64,000 nucleotides of DNA from Pseudomonas sp. JQ170C (GTDB lineage Bacteria > Pseudomonadota > Gammaproteobacteria > Pseudomonadales > Pseudomonadaceae), in NCBI RefSeq assembly GCF_035581345.1, contig NZ_CP141608.1, positions 3,626,501-3,690,500 of the forward strand. The letters are read 5' to 3'. Shown here piece by piece: positions 38,113 to 47,983 of this stretch (the first letter of the stretch is position 1; each line of letters begins with the position of its first letter). The notes beneath the pieces were generated by a model that worked only from the letters and a program-made list of their open reading frames with translations, had not been told where the DNA came from and made no database searches. The position numbers and the translations under genes were made by a program.

Positions 38113-39474
38113 TCAGGCGGCAGTCACCTTACAATGCCCTGCCACCGGGCGACCGATGCCATGATAGAGAAATCCTAGTGTAGATAGTTCCCCCGGATCA
38201 TAAATATTGCGCCCATCGAAGACCACGGGCATGCGCATCAGGCCGCGCAAGCGGACGAAATCCGGCTGGCGATACTGCTTCCACTCGGTTACCAGCACCA
38301 GGGCATCGGCGCCTTCGGCGCACCCGTAGGGGTTGCCCGACAAACGCAGGCGACCACTGGCCACGGCCTCGGGATAGCGCTGGGCCGCAGCCTCCAGGGC
38401 CGCAGGGTCAGTGGCCTGGACCCGCGCCCCGGCCGCCAGCAGCGCCTCGATCAGCACCAGGCTCGGCGCTTCGCGCAGGTCATCGGTGCCCGGCTTGAAC
38501 GCCAGCCCCCAGACCGCCACCACGCGTCCGTGCAAAAAGCCGCCAAAGTGCTGGGCCAGTGCCTGGAACAGCAAAGTCTTCTGCAGTGCATTGCGCGCCT
38601 GTACGGCCTCCAGAATCGCGCTGGGGTAGCCCACCGCTTGCGCGGTATGCAGCAAGGCGCGAACGTCCTTGGGGAAACAGGAGCCGCCATAACCGCAGCC
38701 GGCGTAGATGAAGTGAGTGCCGATGCGCGTATCGCTGCCGATGCCACGGCGCACCTGTTCGATGTCCACGTCCAGCTGTGCACACAGCCCGGCCAGTTCA
38801 TTGATGAAGGAGATTTTCGTCGCCAGGAAGGCGTTGGCGGCGTACTTGCTGAACTCGGCCGCCCTTGGGGTCATCAGCAGTACCCGGTCATGGTTGCGCA
38901 CGAACGGGCTGTACAGGCGCTGCAACAGCGCCGTGGCATCCGGGTTGTCGCAACCGAGGATGATACGGTCGGGGCGCATGAAGTCGTCGATGGCGCTGCC
39001 TTCCTTGAGAAACTCCGGGTTGCTCGCCACCGTCACGGGCAGCTTCAGCCCGCGAGCCTTGAGGCCCTGCAGGATATGCCGGGCCACCCGCTCGCAGGTA
39101 CCCACCGGCACGGTCGACTTGTTGACCACAAGGCAGGGTCGGGTCAGCAGCTGTCCCAGCGCGTCGGCCACCGCCAGCACATGACCCAGATCAGCCGAGC
39201 CATCTTCCTGGCTGGGCGTCCCGACGGCGATAAAGGCCACCTTGGCCTGTGCCACGCCTATGTCCAGGGCCTCGGTAAAGCTGAGCTGACCGCTTGCCAG
39301 TTGCGCCTTGAGCAGCGCTTCAAGGCCGGGCTCATGGATCGGGCATTCGCCGCGCTGCAAGCGCGCCAGCCGTTGCCGGTCGCGTTCCACGCACACCACC
39401 TGGTTGCCCATTTCGGCAAAACAGGCCGCCGTCACCAGCCCCACATAACCCGCTCCGATTACACACAGTCGCAT
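38113..39474 (-). CDS. ugd: UDP-glucose 6-dehydrogenase
   Basis: A 453-residue protein that oxidises UDP-glucose to UDP-glucuronate with two NAD. It has the Rossmann start CVIGAGYVGLVTAACFA, VGTPSQEDGSADL, KSTVPVGT, the substrate-binding segment FSKYAANAFLATKISFINE (Lys210, Lys220) and the nucleophile Cys266 in CGYGGSCFPKD. AAGGAG precedes the ATG at 39474; the longer frame has no ribosome site. It lies 47 bases upstream of galU. Confidence 0.95.
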   Translation of the reverse strand: MRLCVIGAGYVGLVTAACFAEMGNQVVCVERDRQRLARLQRGECPIHEPGLEALLKAQLASGQLSFTEALDIGVAQAKVAFIAVGTPSQEDGSADLGHVLAVADALGQLLTRPCLVVNKSTVPVGTCERVARHILQGLKARGLKLPVTVASNPEFLKEGSAIDDFMRPDRIILGCDNPDATALLQRLYSPFVRNHDRVLLMTPRAAEFSKYAANAFLATKISFINELAGLCAQLDVDIEQVRRGIGSDTRIGTHFIYAGCGYGGSCFPKDVRALLHTAQAVGYPSAILEAVQARNALQKTLLFQALAQHFGGFLHGRVVAVWGLAFKPGTDDLREAPSLVLIEALLAAGARVQATDPAALEAAAQRYPEAVASGRLRLSGNPYGCAEGADALVLVTEWKQYRQPDFVRLRGLMRMPVVFDGRNIYDPGELSTLGFLYHGIGRPVAGHCKVTAA

Positions 39475-39562
39475 GGCCGCATCTCCTTGCTGGGATGCGG
39501 TCATTGCAACCAAGGGGTGTTGCACCGGCATGACGACTTGGCGTCATGCCGGTGACAAGGCG

Positions 39563-40477
39563 TTACTTGCCGGTGCCCTGCCCGATCAACACGCCGTCAA
39601 GCTTCTGCCCGTACAGGTTGACCCCGTCGTTGGCGTGGTACTTGAGGCGGGTCTTCTCGATCGAGCCTTCCACCAGGCGCGGGTCCTGCGGGCGTTCATG
39701 GCGGTTGATGAAGGCGGCGACGTCCCAGGCCTGCTGGTCGCTCAGGCTGCCAGGCTTGCCCAGGGGCATGTTGTACTTGATGAAGGACGCGGCGGTGTTG
39801 ATCCGGTGCATGCCAGCGCCCCAGTTGTACGAGTCCTTGCCCCACAGCGGCGGCATCACGTAGTCCTTGGCGACCTTCTGACCTTCGCCATTGGCGCCGT
39901 GGCAAATCGAGCATTGCTGCTGATAGACCTGCTCGCCGCGCTTGAAGTCATAACCCTGGGCAGGTTTGGGCACCTCGGGATAACCGCGGCCCGGCGCTTC
40001 CACGCCAATCGGCGCCTTGCTCGCCAGCCAGTAGGCATACACCGACAGGGCCGTCATCTCCGGGCTGTCCGCCGCCGGTGGCGTGCCGTTCATGCTGAAC
40101 TGGAAGCACCCCTGGATACGCTCGGCGAAGGTGTTGACCTTGTCGTTTTTCTTGCGGTACGCCGGGTACATGGGGTACGCGCCCCACAGGGGTGCCGAAT
40201 TGCCCAGGCGCCCCTGGTCCAGGTGGCAGTTGCTGCAGTTCAGGCCGTTGCCGACCTTGTCCGGCATCAGCCGCCGGGTATCGACAAACAACGCGTGACC
40301 CTGGCGGACCATCTTGCCGTAGGCGTTGTCTGGCAGTTCACTCTCGGCAGGCGGCGCAAACCCCGGGGCGCCGCTGGCAGGCGGTACCTTGATCTGCGAC
40401 TGATCGTCCATGGCTATCGGTGCGGCGTGGGCAGTGCCCAAGGCCAGGGCCAGGGCCCCGAACATCAACGGTTTCAT
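39563..40477 (-). CDS. tsdA: Di-heme cytochrome c, thiosulfate dehydrogenase TsdA-like
   Basis: This 304-residue periplasmic protein has a signal peptide (about 1-19) and two heme sites, CSNCH (81-85) and CSICH (189-193). The RIQGCFQFSMNG stretch resembles TsdA, where a cysteine in this region (here Cys124) is the unusual second axial ligand of heme 1. The expected reaction is oxidation of two thiosulfates to tetrathionate. It overlaps the preceding di-heme cytochrome gene, the tsdBA order known in P. stutzeri. Another role in periplasmic electron transfer cannot be excluded. Confidence 0.75.
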   Translation of the reverse strand: MKPLMFGALALALGTAHAAPIAMDDQSQIKVPPASGAPGFAPPAESELPDNAYGKMVRQGHALFVDTRRLMPDKVGNGLNCSNCHLDQGRLGNSAPLWGAYPMYPAYRKKNDKVNTFAERIQGCFQFSMNGTPPAADSPEMTALSVYAYWLASKAPIGVEAPGRGYPEVPKPAQGYDFKRGEQVYQQQCSICHGANGEGQKVAKDYVMPPLWGKDSYNWGAGMHRINTAASFIKYNMPLGKPGSLSDQQAWDVAAFINRHERPQDPRLVEGSIEKTRLKYHANDGVNLYGQKLDGVLIGQGTGK

Positions 40478-41124
40478 GGCTTGGCCTCCGGGCTTGCTGG
40501 GTTGGCGAAGTAGTCGGCTACCGCCTTTATTTCCTCATCGCTCATCGCCTTGGCAACACCGACCATCAACTGGTTCGGGTCGTTGCTGCGCGTGCCGTCG
40601 CGCCAGGCATTGAGTTGCGCCACCAGGTAGGCGGCCGGCTGATGCGCCAGTGGAGGAAAGTGCTCGCCAACGCCGACGCCACCCGGGCCGTGGCATTGCA
40701 CGCAGCCAGGCAGCTTGCGGCTCCAGTCGCCATACAGCGCCAGCTTCTGGGTGGCATCGCCGGCCATCTGCTGGCGCCGGGTGTCGGCCACCGGGTCGCT
40801 GGGCATGGCGGCCAGGGTGCTGGCAACCGCCTGGATTTCCTCATCGCTGAGGGCCTTGGCCAGTGGCTCCATGATCGGGTTCTTGCGGGTGCCGTCACGG
40901 AAATCGTGCAGCTGTTTGCTCAAGTACCCGGCCGGCAACCCGGCCAGGCGTGGAAAACCAGCCGCCGCCATGCCCTTGCCATCGGGGCCGTGGCAACCCA
41001 GGCAGGCCATTGCGGCGGGGTTTTGCCCACCCTGGCTGAAGATTTTCTGACCGTCTGCGGCATGCGCTGCGGTGACTGAGAACAGCAATAGGCTGCTCAT
41101 CAGGATTCGATCCAGTGGGATCAT
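40474..41124 (-). CDS. tsdB: Di-heme cytochrome c4-type, TsdB-like electron acceptor
   Basis: A 216-residue periplasmic protein with a signal peptide (about 1-23) and two cytochrome c domains, CLGCH (41-45) and CVQCH, each followed by FPRLAGLPAGYLSKQL- or FPPLAHQPAAYLVAQL-type segments of the c4 family. It probably takes electrons from the TsdA-like enzyme and passes them to terminal oxidases. GGAG precedes the ATG at 41124, and the stop overlaps the next start. Confidence 0.8.
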   Translation of the reverse strand: MIPLDRILMSSLLLFSVTAAHAADGQKIFSQGGQNPAAMACLGCHGPDGKGMAAAGFPRLAGLPAGYLSKQLHDFRDGTRKNPIMEPLAKALSDEEIQAVASTLAAMPSDPVADTRRQQMAGDATQKLALYGDWSRKLPGCVQCHGPGGVGVGEHFPPLAHQPAAYLVAQLNAWRDGTRSNDPNQLMVGVAKAMSDEEIKAVADYFANPASPEAKP

Positions 41125-41152
41125 CACGGACTCCATTTTCTTGTTATAAGCT

Positions 41153-41187
41153 TAGGCTTATTAGTCATAAGCCTACAGATAGTAGGC
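41153..41187. promoter_or_regulatory. Overlapping palindromes upstream of the tsdB-like gene
   Basis: TAGGCTTAT (41153-41161) and ATAAGCCTA (41167-41175) are perfect 9-base arms with a 5-base spacer. GCCTAC (41171-41176) and GTAGGC (41182-41187) form a second perfect pair, also with a 5-base spacer. The alternating TAGGC units lie 29-63 bases before the tsdB-like start and look like a regulator site. Confidence 0.55.
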
Positions 41188-41281
41188 CCATACACCGCCA
41201 GCGACAACGCTGTAGGACACAAGAAAATGGCAAATCGCCAGCTGAAACGATTAGCTCGCTACTAAATGCCGTCTAGCGGAC

Positions 41282-41632
41282 TCAACCCGAGATGCAGTGC
41301 GTGGCGGCGGTTTTCACATCGCCCAGGCGCAGGGGGAAATTGTTCAAGCGTTCATACAGCTTGATGCTGCTGCCACCACCGCGTTCGTTGATGTCGACCA
41401 GGGCTGCAGGGCCAGCGCCAACCTTCTGCGGCACGACCAGGCGCAAGCCGTCGTGATGTTTTTCCACTTCCAGCGGACCGCGGGTCTCGGCCAGTTCCTG
41501 TTGCACGCACACGGCGTATTCCTGAGGCTTTTTGCCGGAGATCACGCTCAGGGTTTCCGGGGTGTTTTCAAGTTCCGAGACACTTGCACAACCACCCAAT
41601 GTCACTGCCAGCGCTGCTACAACCCACTTCAT
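41282..41632 (-). CDS. Small lipoprotein with a YAVCVQQEL motif
   Basis: A 116-residue lipoprotein. The signal peptide ends in a lipobox (LGGC, modified Cys near residue 15). The mature part has the pattern EYAVCVQQEL, a beta-rich middle and a final conserved cysteine (AATHCISG). It is clearly related to the lipoprotein at 60687-61055. GGAGGTG precedes the ATG at 41632; the frame continues upstream but without a signal sequence. Function unknown. Confidence 0.82.
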   Translation of the reverse strand: MKWVVAALAVTLGGCASVSELENTPETLSVISGKKPQEYAVCVQQELAETRGPLEVEKHHDGLRLVVPQKVGAGPAALVDINERGGGSSIKLYERLNNFPLRLGDVKTAATHCISG

Positions 41633-41793
41633 CAAGCTACACCTCCACCACGGAAAGACAGTCTGACCACGTCCAGTCCATTTTGCTCCCTTCGTTGGCA
41701 GATTTATCGCACTGGCCGGTACGAAGGGCGCCAGCCCGACCAACGATCATGGTATCGTTTCGGTTTGCCGACAGATCCATTGCGGAGAGCAAC

Positions 41794-42096
41794 ATGAAAT
41801 TCGTACACCAGCGCGAGCACCTCAACGAGGATGACATCGTCGTCATCCACTGCTCCCAGCGCTGCAATATCCGCCTGATGAACGACGCCAACTTCCGCAG
41901 CTTCAAGAATGGCGGCCGCCACACCTATCACGGCGGTGCGTTCGTCGACTTCCCGGCCAAGATCACTGTGCCCAGCACCGGATTCTGGAACATCACCATC
42001 GATACCGTCGGCCCACGCGCGCTGTCGGCCGTGACCAAGCCGACCTTCACCCACACCATCAAGATCATCCGTCGTTCGTCCTCGAAGCTGAGATAA
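41794..42096 (+). CDS. DUF1883-domain protein
   Basis: A 100-residue protein matching the DUF1883 pattern (HREHLNEDDIVVIHCSQRCNIRLMND, FVDFPAKITVPSTGFWNITIDT). The domain is beta-rich and in other bacteria can be joined to TIR domains; alone its role is unknown. GGAG is upstream of the ATG. A 56-residue gene follows 4 bases after its stop. Confidence 0.82.
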   Translation: MKFVHQREHLNEDDIVVIHCSQRCNIRLMNDANFRSFKNGGRHTYHGGAFVDFPAKITVPSTGFWNITIDTVGPRALSAVTKPTFTHTIKIIRRSSSKLR

Positions 42097-42100
42097 GCCC

Positions 42101-42271
42101 ATGAGTCAGACCATCAAGTACGTCATCAAGTACAAGCTCGACGGCGAGCGTCGTTTCGACTTCGCCCTGCTCAGCAGCGACGCGCCGGACCAGGTCCAGG
42201 CCGCGCTGGAAAAGCTCCACGGCGAAGACGCCAAGAAAATCACCGACATCAAGGTAAGCAAGGCCCTGTAA
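42101..42271 (+). CDS. 56-residue hypothetical protein
   Basis: An ATG-started frame 4 bases after the DUF1883 stop encodes a 56-residue protein beginning MSQTIKYVIKYKLDGERRFD. The strand-strand-helix-strand look (KYVIKYKLDG, APDQVQAALEKLHG, KITDIKVSKAL) and codon use of real genes support it. It probably shares the messenger with DUF1883. Function unknown. Confidence 0.65.
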   Translation: MSQTIKYVIKYKLDGERRFDFALLSSDAPDQVQAALEKLHGEDAKKITDIKVSKAL

Positions 42272-42299
42272 TAGCCCCACCGCACAAGGAAGCCCAGGC

Positions 42300-43373
42300 A
42301 TGAACCGTTGGCCAGATACCCGACTTCTTGACATGTTCGGCATCGAAGTGCCGATTATCCAGGCACCCATGGCCGGTTCCACCGGTTCGGCCATGGCCAT
42401 TGCCGTGAGCAATGCCGGCGGCCTGGGTTCCTTACCGTGCGCAACCCTGGGCCTTGAGCAGATCCGCAGTGAACTTGAAGCGTTCAGGCAGGCCAGCAAT
42501 GGCCCGCTCAACGTCAATTTTTTCTGCCATCTGCCGCCCCAGCCCGATCCGGCCCGTGACGCGGCCTGGAAGCAGGCGCTCAAACCCTACTACGAAGAAC
42601 TTGGCGCCGACTTCGACGCGCCGACGCCGGTGTCCAACCGCGCCCCGTTCGATGACGCCGCGTGCCAGTTGATCGAGCAGTACAAGCCCGCCGTGGTCAG
42701 TTTTCACTTCGGCCTGCCCGAGGCGGGCCTGCTGGAGCGGGTCAAGGCTACCGGGGCCAAGGTGCTGTCCAGCGCCACCACCGTTGACGAAGCCCGCTGG
42801 CTGGAGCAGCACGGTTGCGATGCGATCATCGCCATGGGCTATGAGGCCGGCGGTCACCGCGGGATGTTCCTCAGTGGCGACCTGAACACCCAGGTCGGCA
42901 CGATGGCACTCGTGCCCCAAGTGGTCGATGCCGTGACGGTGCCGGTGATCGCGGCAGGCGGCATCGGTGACCATCGCGGCATTGTTGCCGCCATGGCCCT
43001 GGGCGCCTCGGCGGTGCAACTGGGCACTGCCTATCTGCTGTGCCCGGAAGCCAAGGTGTCGGCGGCCCATCGCCAGGCACTGCTGAACGCCAAGGACAGC
43101 GACACCGCCGTGACCAACCTGTTCACCGGCCGCCCGGCCCGCGGCATCAATACCCGGATCATGCGCGAGCTGGGGCCGATGAGCGCGCTGGCACCGCACT
43201 TTCCTCTGGCAGGGGGTGCGCTGATGCCGCTACGGGCAATCAGCGAACCCAACGGCAACAGCGACTTCAGCAACCTCTGGTCTGGCCAGGCAGCGCGTCT
43301 GGGCCAAGCGTTGCCTGCCGGCGAGCTGACCCGCAGCCTGGCGCAAAAAGCCCTCGCTCAGTTACTTCGTTGA
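42300..43373 (+). CDS. FMN-dependent nitronate monooxygenase / 2-nitropropane dioxygenase-like enzyme
   Basis: A 357-residue TIM-barrel flavoprotein. It has PIIQAPMAGSTGSAMAIAVSNAGGLGSLP at the N-terminus, YEAGGHRGMF, PVIAAGGIGDHRG and GASAVQLGTAYL, the conserved motifs of class I nitronate monooxygenases. It oxidises toxic propionate 3-nitronate or acts as an NADH:quinone reductase, the two activities found in close relatives. It is preceded by the DUF1883 pair. Confidence 0.88.
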   Translation: MNRWPDTRLLDMFGIEVPIIQAPMAGSTGSAMAIAVSNAGGLGSLPCATLGLEQIRSELEAFRQASNGPLNVNFFCHLPPQPDPARDAAWKQALKPYYEELGADFDAPTPVSNRAPFDDAACQLIEQYKPAVVSFHFGLPEAGLLERVKATGAKVLSSATTVDEARWLEQHGCDAIIAMGYEAGGHRGMFLSGDLNTQVGTMALVPQVVDAVTVPVIAAGGIGDHRGIVAAMALGASAVQLGTAYLLCPEAKVSAAHRQALLNAKDSDTAVTNLFTGRPARGINTRIMRELGPMSALAPHFPLAGGALMPLRAISEPNGNSDFSNLWSGQAARLGQALPAGELTRSLAQKALAQLLR

Positions 43374-44212
<839 letters not shown>

Positions 44213-44213
<1 letters not shown>

Positions 44214-44893
44214 TGCCACTGGATGCCAGCGACCTGGGTGCCATCTGGCTGACCTTGAAACTGGCCAGCCTGACCACCTTGATTCTGCTGCTGGTCGGCA
44301 CCCCCATCGCCTGGTGGCTGGCGCGTACGCGCTCCTGGCTGCGCGGGCCGGTGGGGGCCGTGGTGGCGTTGCCCCTGGTGCTGCCACCCACGGTCATCGG
44401 CTTCTACCTGCTGCTGGCCCTCGGCCCGCACGGCTGGATAGGCCAGGCCACCCAGGCCATGGGGCTGGGCACCGTGGTGTTCAGCTTCACAGGCCTTGTG
44501 ATCGGTTCGGTGATCTACTCGATGCCCTTTGTCGTGCAACCGCTGCAGAACGCCTTCAGCGCCATCGGTGAACGCCCGCTGGAAGTGGCCGCGACCCTGC
44601 GCGCCACGCCCTGGGACTGCTTCGTCCATGTGGTGTTGCCACTTGCCCGCCCCGGCTTCATCACCGCCAGCATCCTTGGCTTTGCCCATACCGTGGGCGA
44701 GTTCGGTGTGGTGCTGATGATCGGCGGCAATATCCCCGACAAGACCCGCGTGGTGTCGGTGCAGATCTTCGACCACGTCGAGGCCATGGAGTACGCCCAG
44801 GCGCATTGGCTAGCCGGTGCCATGCTGGTGTTCTCGTTCCTCGTGCTGCTGGCGCTGTATACCAGTCGCCGGGGCAAGTCGGCCTGGAGCTGA
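44213..44893 (+). CDS. modB: Molybdate ABC transporter, permease
   Basis: A 226-residue inner-membrane protein with about five to six helices. The EAA-type loop that contacts ModC is at LEVAATLRATPWDCFVHVVLPLARPG. VLPPTVIGFYLL is also typical of ModB. It overlaps modA by one base and ends three bases before modC. Confidence 0.95.
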
Positions 44894-44896
44894 AGG

Positions 44897-45985
44897 ATGA
44901 ATGCAGGGATTCACGCGCGGCTCAAGGTCGCCCGCAACGATTTTGAACTGGATGTCGACCTGCAACTGCCTGGGCGGGGCATCAGTGCCCTGTTTGGCCA
45001 CTCCGGTTCCGGCAAGACCACCTGCCTGCGTTGCCTGGCCGGCCTGGAGCGCGCCCCCGAGGCCTACATCGAGGTCAACGGCCAGGTATGGCAAGACTCG
45101 CAGCGCAAGCATTTTCTGGCGCCGCACCTGCGCCCGATCGGCTATGTGTTCCAGGAAGCCAGCCTGTTCCCGCACCTGTCGGTGCATGGCAACCTGACCT
45201 TCGGCTGGCGGCGCATTGAGGCAAACCAGCGCAAGGTCAGCCTGGACCAGGCCTGTGCGCTGCTGGGTATCGAGCACCTGCTCGAGCGCAAGCCCGCTAC
45301 CCTGTCCGGCGGCGAAGCCCAGCGCGTGGGGATCGCCCGAGCGTTGCTCAGCAGCCCCCAGCTTTTATTGATGGACGAGCCCCTGGCGGCCCTCGATGGG
45401 CCGCGCAAGCGCGAAATCCTGCCTTACCTTGAGCGCCTGCACGACGAACTGGAGATCCCGCTGATCTACGTCAGCCATGCCCAGGATGAAGTCGCCCGTC
45501 TCGCCGATCATCTGGTGCTGCTGGAGCACGGCAAAGTCCAGGCCAGCGGCCCGATTGCCGCCACCCTCGCCCGCCTCGACCTGCCCCTGGCACGGGGCGA
45601 CGATGCCGGGGTCATCATCGAAGGCCAGGTGAACAGCTACGATCCTGGATATCAATTGCTCGGCCTGCAGTTGCCCGGCAGCGCCCTGCAATTGCGCCTG
45701 ACCCACGACCCCATGGCCCTCGGCACCTCGCTGCGCCTGAAGATCCAGGCCCGCGATGTCAGCCTGAGCCTGGCCCACGAGAGCCAGTCGAGCATTCTCA
45801 ATCGCCTGCCGGTGCAGGTCACCGGTCACCAAGCGGCGGATAACAGCGCCCATGTACTGGTGAGCCTGGATGCCGATGGCAGCGTGCTGCTGGCGCGGAT
45901 CACGCGCTATTCGGCCGACCAACTGGGCCTGCACACGGGCCAGCAATTGGTGGCGCAGATCAAGTCGGTGGCACTGCTGGGCTGA
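44897..45985 (+). CDS. modC: Molybdate ABC transporter, ATP-binding protein
   Basis: A 362-residue ATPase. Walker A is GHSGSGKTT, the ABC signature [15 protein letters not shown], Walker [13 protein letters not shown] and the switch histidine is in YVSHAQDEV. The C-terminal region (about 290-360) is a MOP/TOBE domain that binds molybdate and can shut the transporter down. It is the last gene of modABC. Confidence 0.96.
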   Translation: MNAGIHARLKVARNDFELDVDLQLPGRGISALFGHSGSGKTTCLRCLAGLERAPEAYIEVNGQVWQDSQRKHFLAPHLRPIGYVFQEASLFPHLSVHGNLTFGWRRIEANQRKVSLDQACALLGIEHLLERKPATLSGGEAQRVGIARALLSSPQLLLMDEPLAALDGPRKREILPYLERLHDELEIPLIYVSHAQDEVARLADHLVLLEHGKVQASGPIAATLARLDLPLARGDDAGVIIEGQVNSYDPGYQLLGLQLPGSALQLRLTHDPMALGTSLRLKIQARDVSLSLAHESQSSILNRLPVQVTGHQAADNSAHVLVSLDADGSVLLARITRYSADQLGLHTGQQLVAQIKSVALLG

Positions 45986-46028
45986 TTGCGCGGTCCATAG
46001 AACACGCCCCCGTGATCGGACCCGGACC

Positions 46029-47039
46029 ATGCCCGACATTCCCCTGCCCGACGACCTGCACTATGTCGATGACAGCCAGCCGGGCCTGCGTCGTAAAAAG
46101 CTGCGTGGGGCCTTCGTCTATGTCGATGCCGCTGGCCAGCGCATCAGCGACCCCATCACCCTGGCGCGCATCAAGGCACTGGCCATTCCCCCGGCCTACA
46201 CCGAGGTGTGGATCTGCGCCGACCCGCGCGGCCACCTGCAAGCCACCGGGCGCGATGCACGAGGCCGCAAGCAGTATCGCTATCACGCGCAGTGGCGGGA
46301 CTTTCGCGACAGCCACAAGTACGGCCGCATGCTGGCGTTCGCCGGCCTGCTGCCGAAACTGCGCAGCCAGCTGGACAGCCACCTGGCACGTCCCGGGCTG
46401 GACCGGGAAAAGGTCCTGGCCCTGGTGGTGAGCCTGCTCGATACCACGTTGATACGTGTGGGCAACCGCCAGTATGTCCGCGACAACCAATCATTTGGCC
46501 TGACCACCCTGCGCAATCGCCACGTCAAGGTCCAGGGCAGCGCCATACGCTTCTGCTTTCGCGGCAAGAGCGGTATCGAACACCAGGTAACCCTGCGCAA
46601 CCGCCGCCTGGCCAACCTGGTCAAACGGTGCATGGACTTGCCGGGGCAGGACCTGTTCCAGTACCAGGATGAACAGGGTCAGCGCCATTGCATCGGCTCG
46701 GCCGACGTCAACGCCTTCCTGCAACAGCTGACCGGCAGCGACTTTACCGCCAAGGACTACCGCACCTGGGCGGGCAGCACCCTGGCCCTGAACCACTTGC
46801 GCAGGTTGCAGTGGCAACCGGAGCCACAGGCTCGCCAGCAAATCGTTGAAACGGTCAAGCACGTGGCCCTGCGCCTGGGCAATACACCGGCGGTGTGCCG
46901 ACGTTGCTATATCCACCCGGCCTTGCTGGAGTGTTTTGCCCGGGGCGAACTGGCCAAATTGCCAACTGCGCGAAAACGCAAGGGCCTGGAGGTGGAGGAA
47001 GTTCGGCTGTTGCTATTTCTACAGGCTATTGCCCCTTGA
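46029..47039 (+). CDS. Type IB (poxvirus-like) DNA topoisomerase
   Basis: A 336-residue bacterial topoisomerase IB. The N-terminal domain has LRRKKLRGAFVYVDAAG, and the catalytic domain has RVGNRQYVRDNQSFGLTTLRNRHV, Arg245 in KDYRTWAGS and the nucleophile Tyr294 in CRRCYIHPALL. It relaxes supercoils by 3'-phosphotyrosine nicking. The start is the ATG at 46029. It follows modC by 43 bases but is functionally unrelated. Confidence 0.92.
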   Translation: MPDIPLPDDLHYVDDSQPGLRRKKLRGAFVYVDAAGQRISDPITLARIKALAIPPAYTEVWICADPRGHLQATGRDARGRKQYRYHAQWRDFRDSHKYGRMLAFAGLLPKLRSQLDSHLARPGLDREKVLALVVSLLDTTLIRVGNRQYVRDNQSFGLTTLRNRHVKVQGSAIRFCFRGKSGIEHQVTLRNRRLANLVKRCMDLPGQDLFQYQDEQGQRHCIGSADVNAFLQQLTGSDFTAKDYRTWAGSTLALNHLRRLQWQPEPQARQQIVETVKHVALRLGNTPAVCRRCYIHPALLECFARGELAKLPTARKRKGLEVEEVRLLLFLQAIAP

Positions 47040-47319
47040 AATCGCCTTCCGTTGACCATAGTTCTCATATCATGCAGAGAAATTTCCCATATTCGTTCAA
47101 CCCCCCTATGCTTGCGGGTGTGAGCAGCGTTCGCTGCTGCAGAGCGCTCAACTGCCCCCTGGGGACCTGTTACTAAAGACTCACTACAGAATCTGTGTTC
47201 GGAGGAATTACTATCCGCCGAAAGCGTCTTTAATGAAGGAATAGAGGAACGCGTTGTGCGTGTTTCCGGCCGCTGCGGGCAAGGCCTGCGGGGCAACTAA
47301 CGTTACCAAGGAGATATAA

Positions 47320-47520
47320 ATGCTGATACTCACCCGCAAGGTTGGCGAAAGCATCGTCATCAATGACGACATCAAAGTCACCATTCTGGGCGTCAAGGGC
47401 ATGCAAGTGAGGATCGGCATCGATGCACCCAAAGATGTCCAGGTGCACCGTGAGGAGATTTTCAAACGCATCCAGGCCGGCAGCCCGGCACCGGACAAAG
47501 GAGACGAGCATCACGAGTAA
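47320..47520 (+). CDS. csrA: CsrA-family post-transcriptional regulator, RsmE-like
   Basis: A 66-residue RNA-binding protein with the full CsrA core ([39 protein letters not shown], including the RNA-contact VHREE). The C-terminal tail ([10 protein letters not shown]) is closer to RsmE than to RsmA of pseudomonads. It binds A(N)GGA sites near ribosome sites under GacA-controlled RsmY and RsmZ. Its own ribosome site is AAGGAG within such a motif, so autoregulation is possible. The 280 bases upstream hold no other gene. Confidence 0.95.
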   Translation: MLILTRKVGESIVINDDIKVTILGVKGMQVRIGIDAPKDVQVHREEIFKRIQAGSPAPDKGDEHHE

Positions 47521-47592
47521 CCCTCGCTGACTCAAGCCGCACGGATGCGCTTGACCCTGCCGAGCAAGCCCTGGCAGCGGGCCGCAATGGCC

Positions 47593-47964
47593 TTATGGTG
47601 ATTCGGGCGCACCGACCAGCTCCTTGACCTTGGCGATCATCTTGTCGATGTCGAATGGCTTGTCGAACACTGCCACGAACAAATCGGGATTGTCTCGCCC
47701 CTCATGGGCCTGTGCACCACTCATCAAAATGACCGGCAAACCCTGCAATTGCGGTTCTTCGCGGATTTTCCTCGCCAGCTCTTCGCCATTGAGCTGCGGC
47801 ATCATGTAGTCGGTGATCACCAGCTCCACGCGCTTTTCCCTCAAGAAATCCAACGCTTTCTGGCCGTTGCTGGCTGTTTCGACCACGTAACCTTCGTCCT
47901 CAAGGGCATAGCCGAGGATATCGGCGATCAAGTACTCGTCGTCGACGACCAGAATCGTGCTCAT
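47593..47964 (-). CDS. Single-domain response regulator (CheY-like)
   Basis: A 123-residue receiver domain with acidic pair Asp8-Asp9, phosphorylation site Asp52 (VITDYMMP), a serine at the switch position (LMSGAQ) and Lys102 (VFDKPF). There is no output domain, so it must act through a partner. It is the last gene of a three-gene run after the histidine kinase and KaiC-like ATPase, which are probably its partners. Confidence 0.93.
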   Translation of the reverse strand: MSTILVVDDEYLIADILGYALEDEGYVVETASNGQKALDFLREKRVELVITDYMMPQLNGEELARKIREEPQLQGLPVILMSGAQAHEGRDNPDLFVAVFDKPFDIDKMIAKVKELVGAPESP

Positions 47965-47983
47965 GGCAGTGCAGCCTGCAGGC

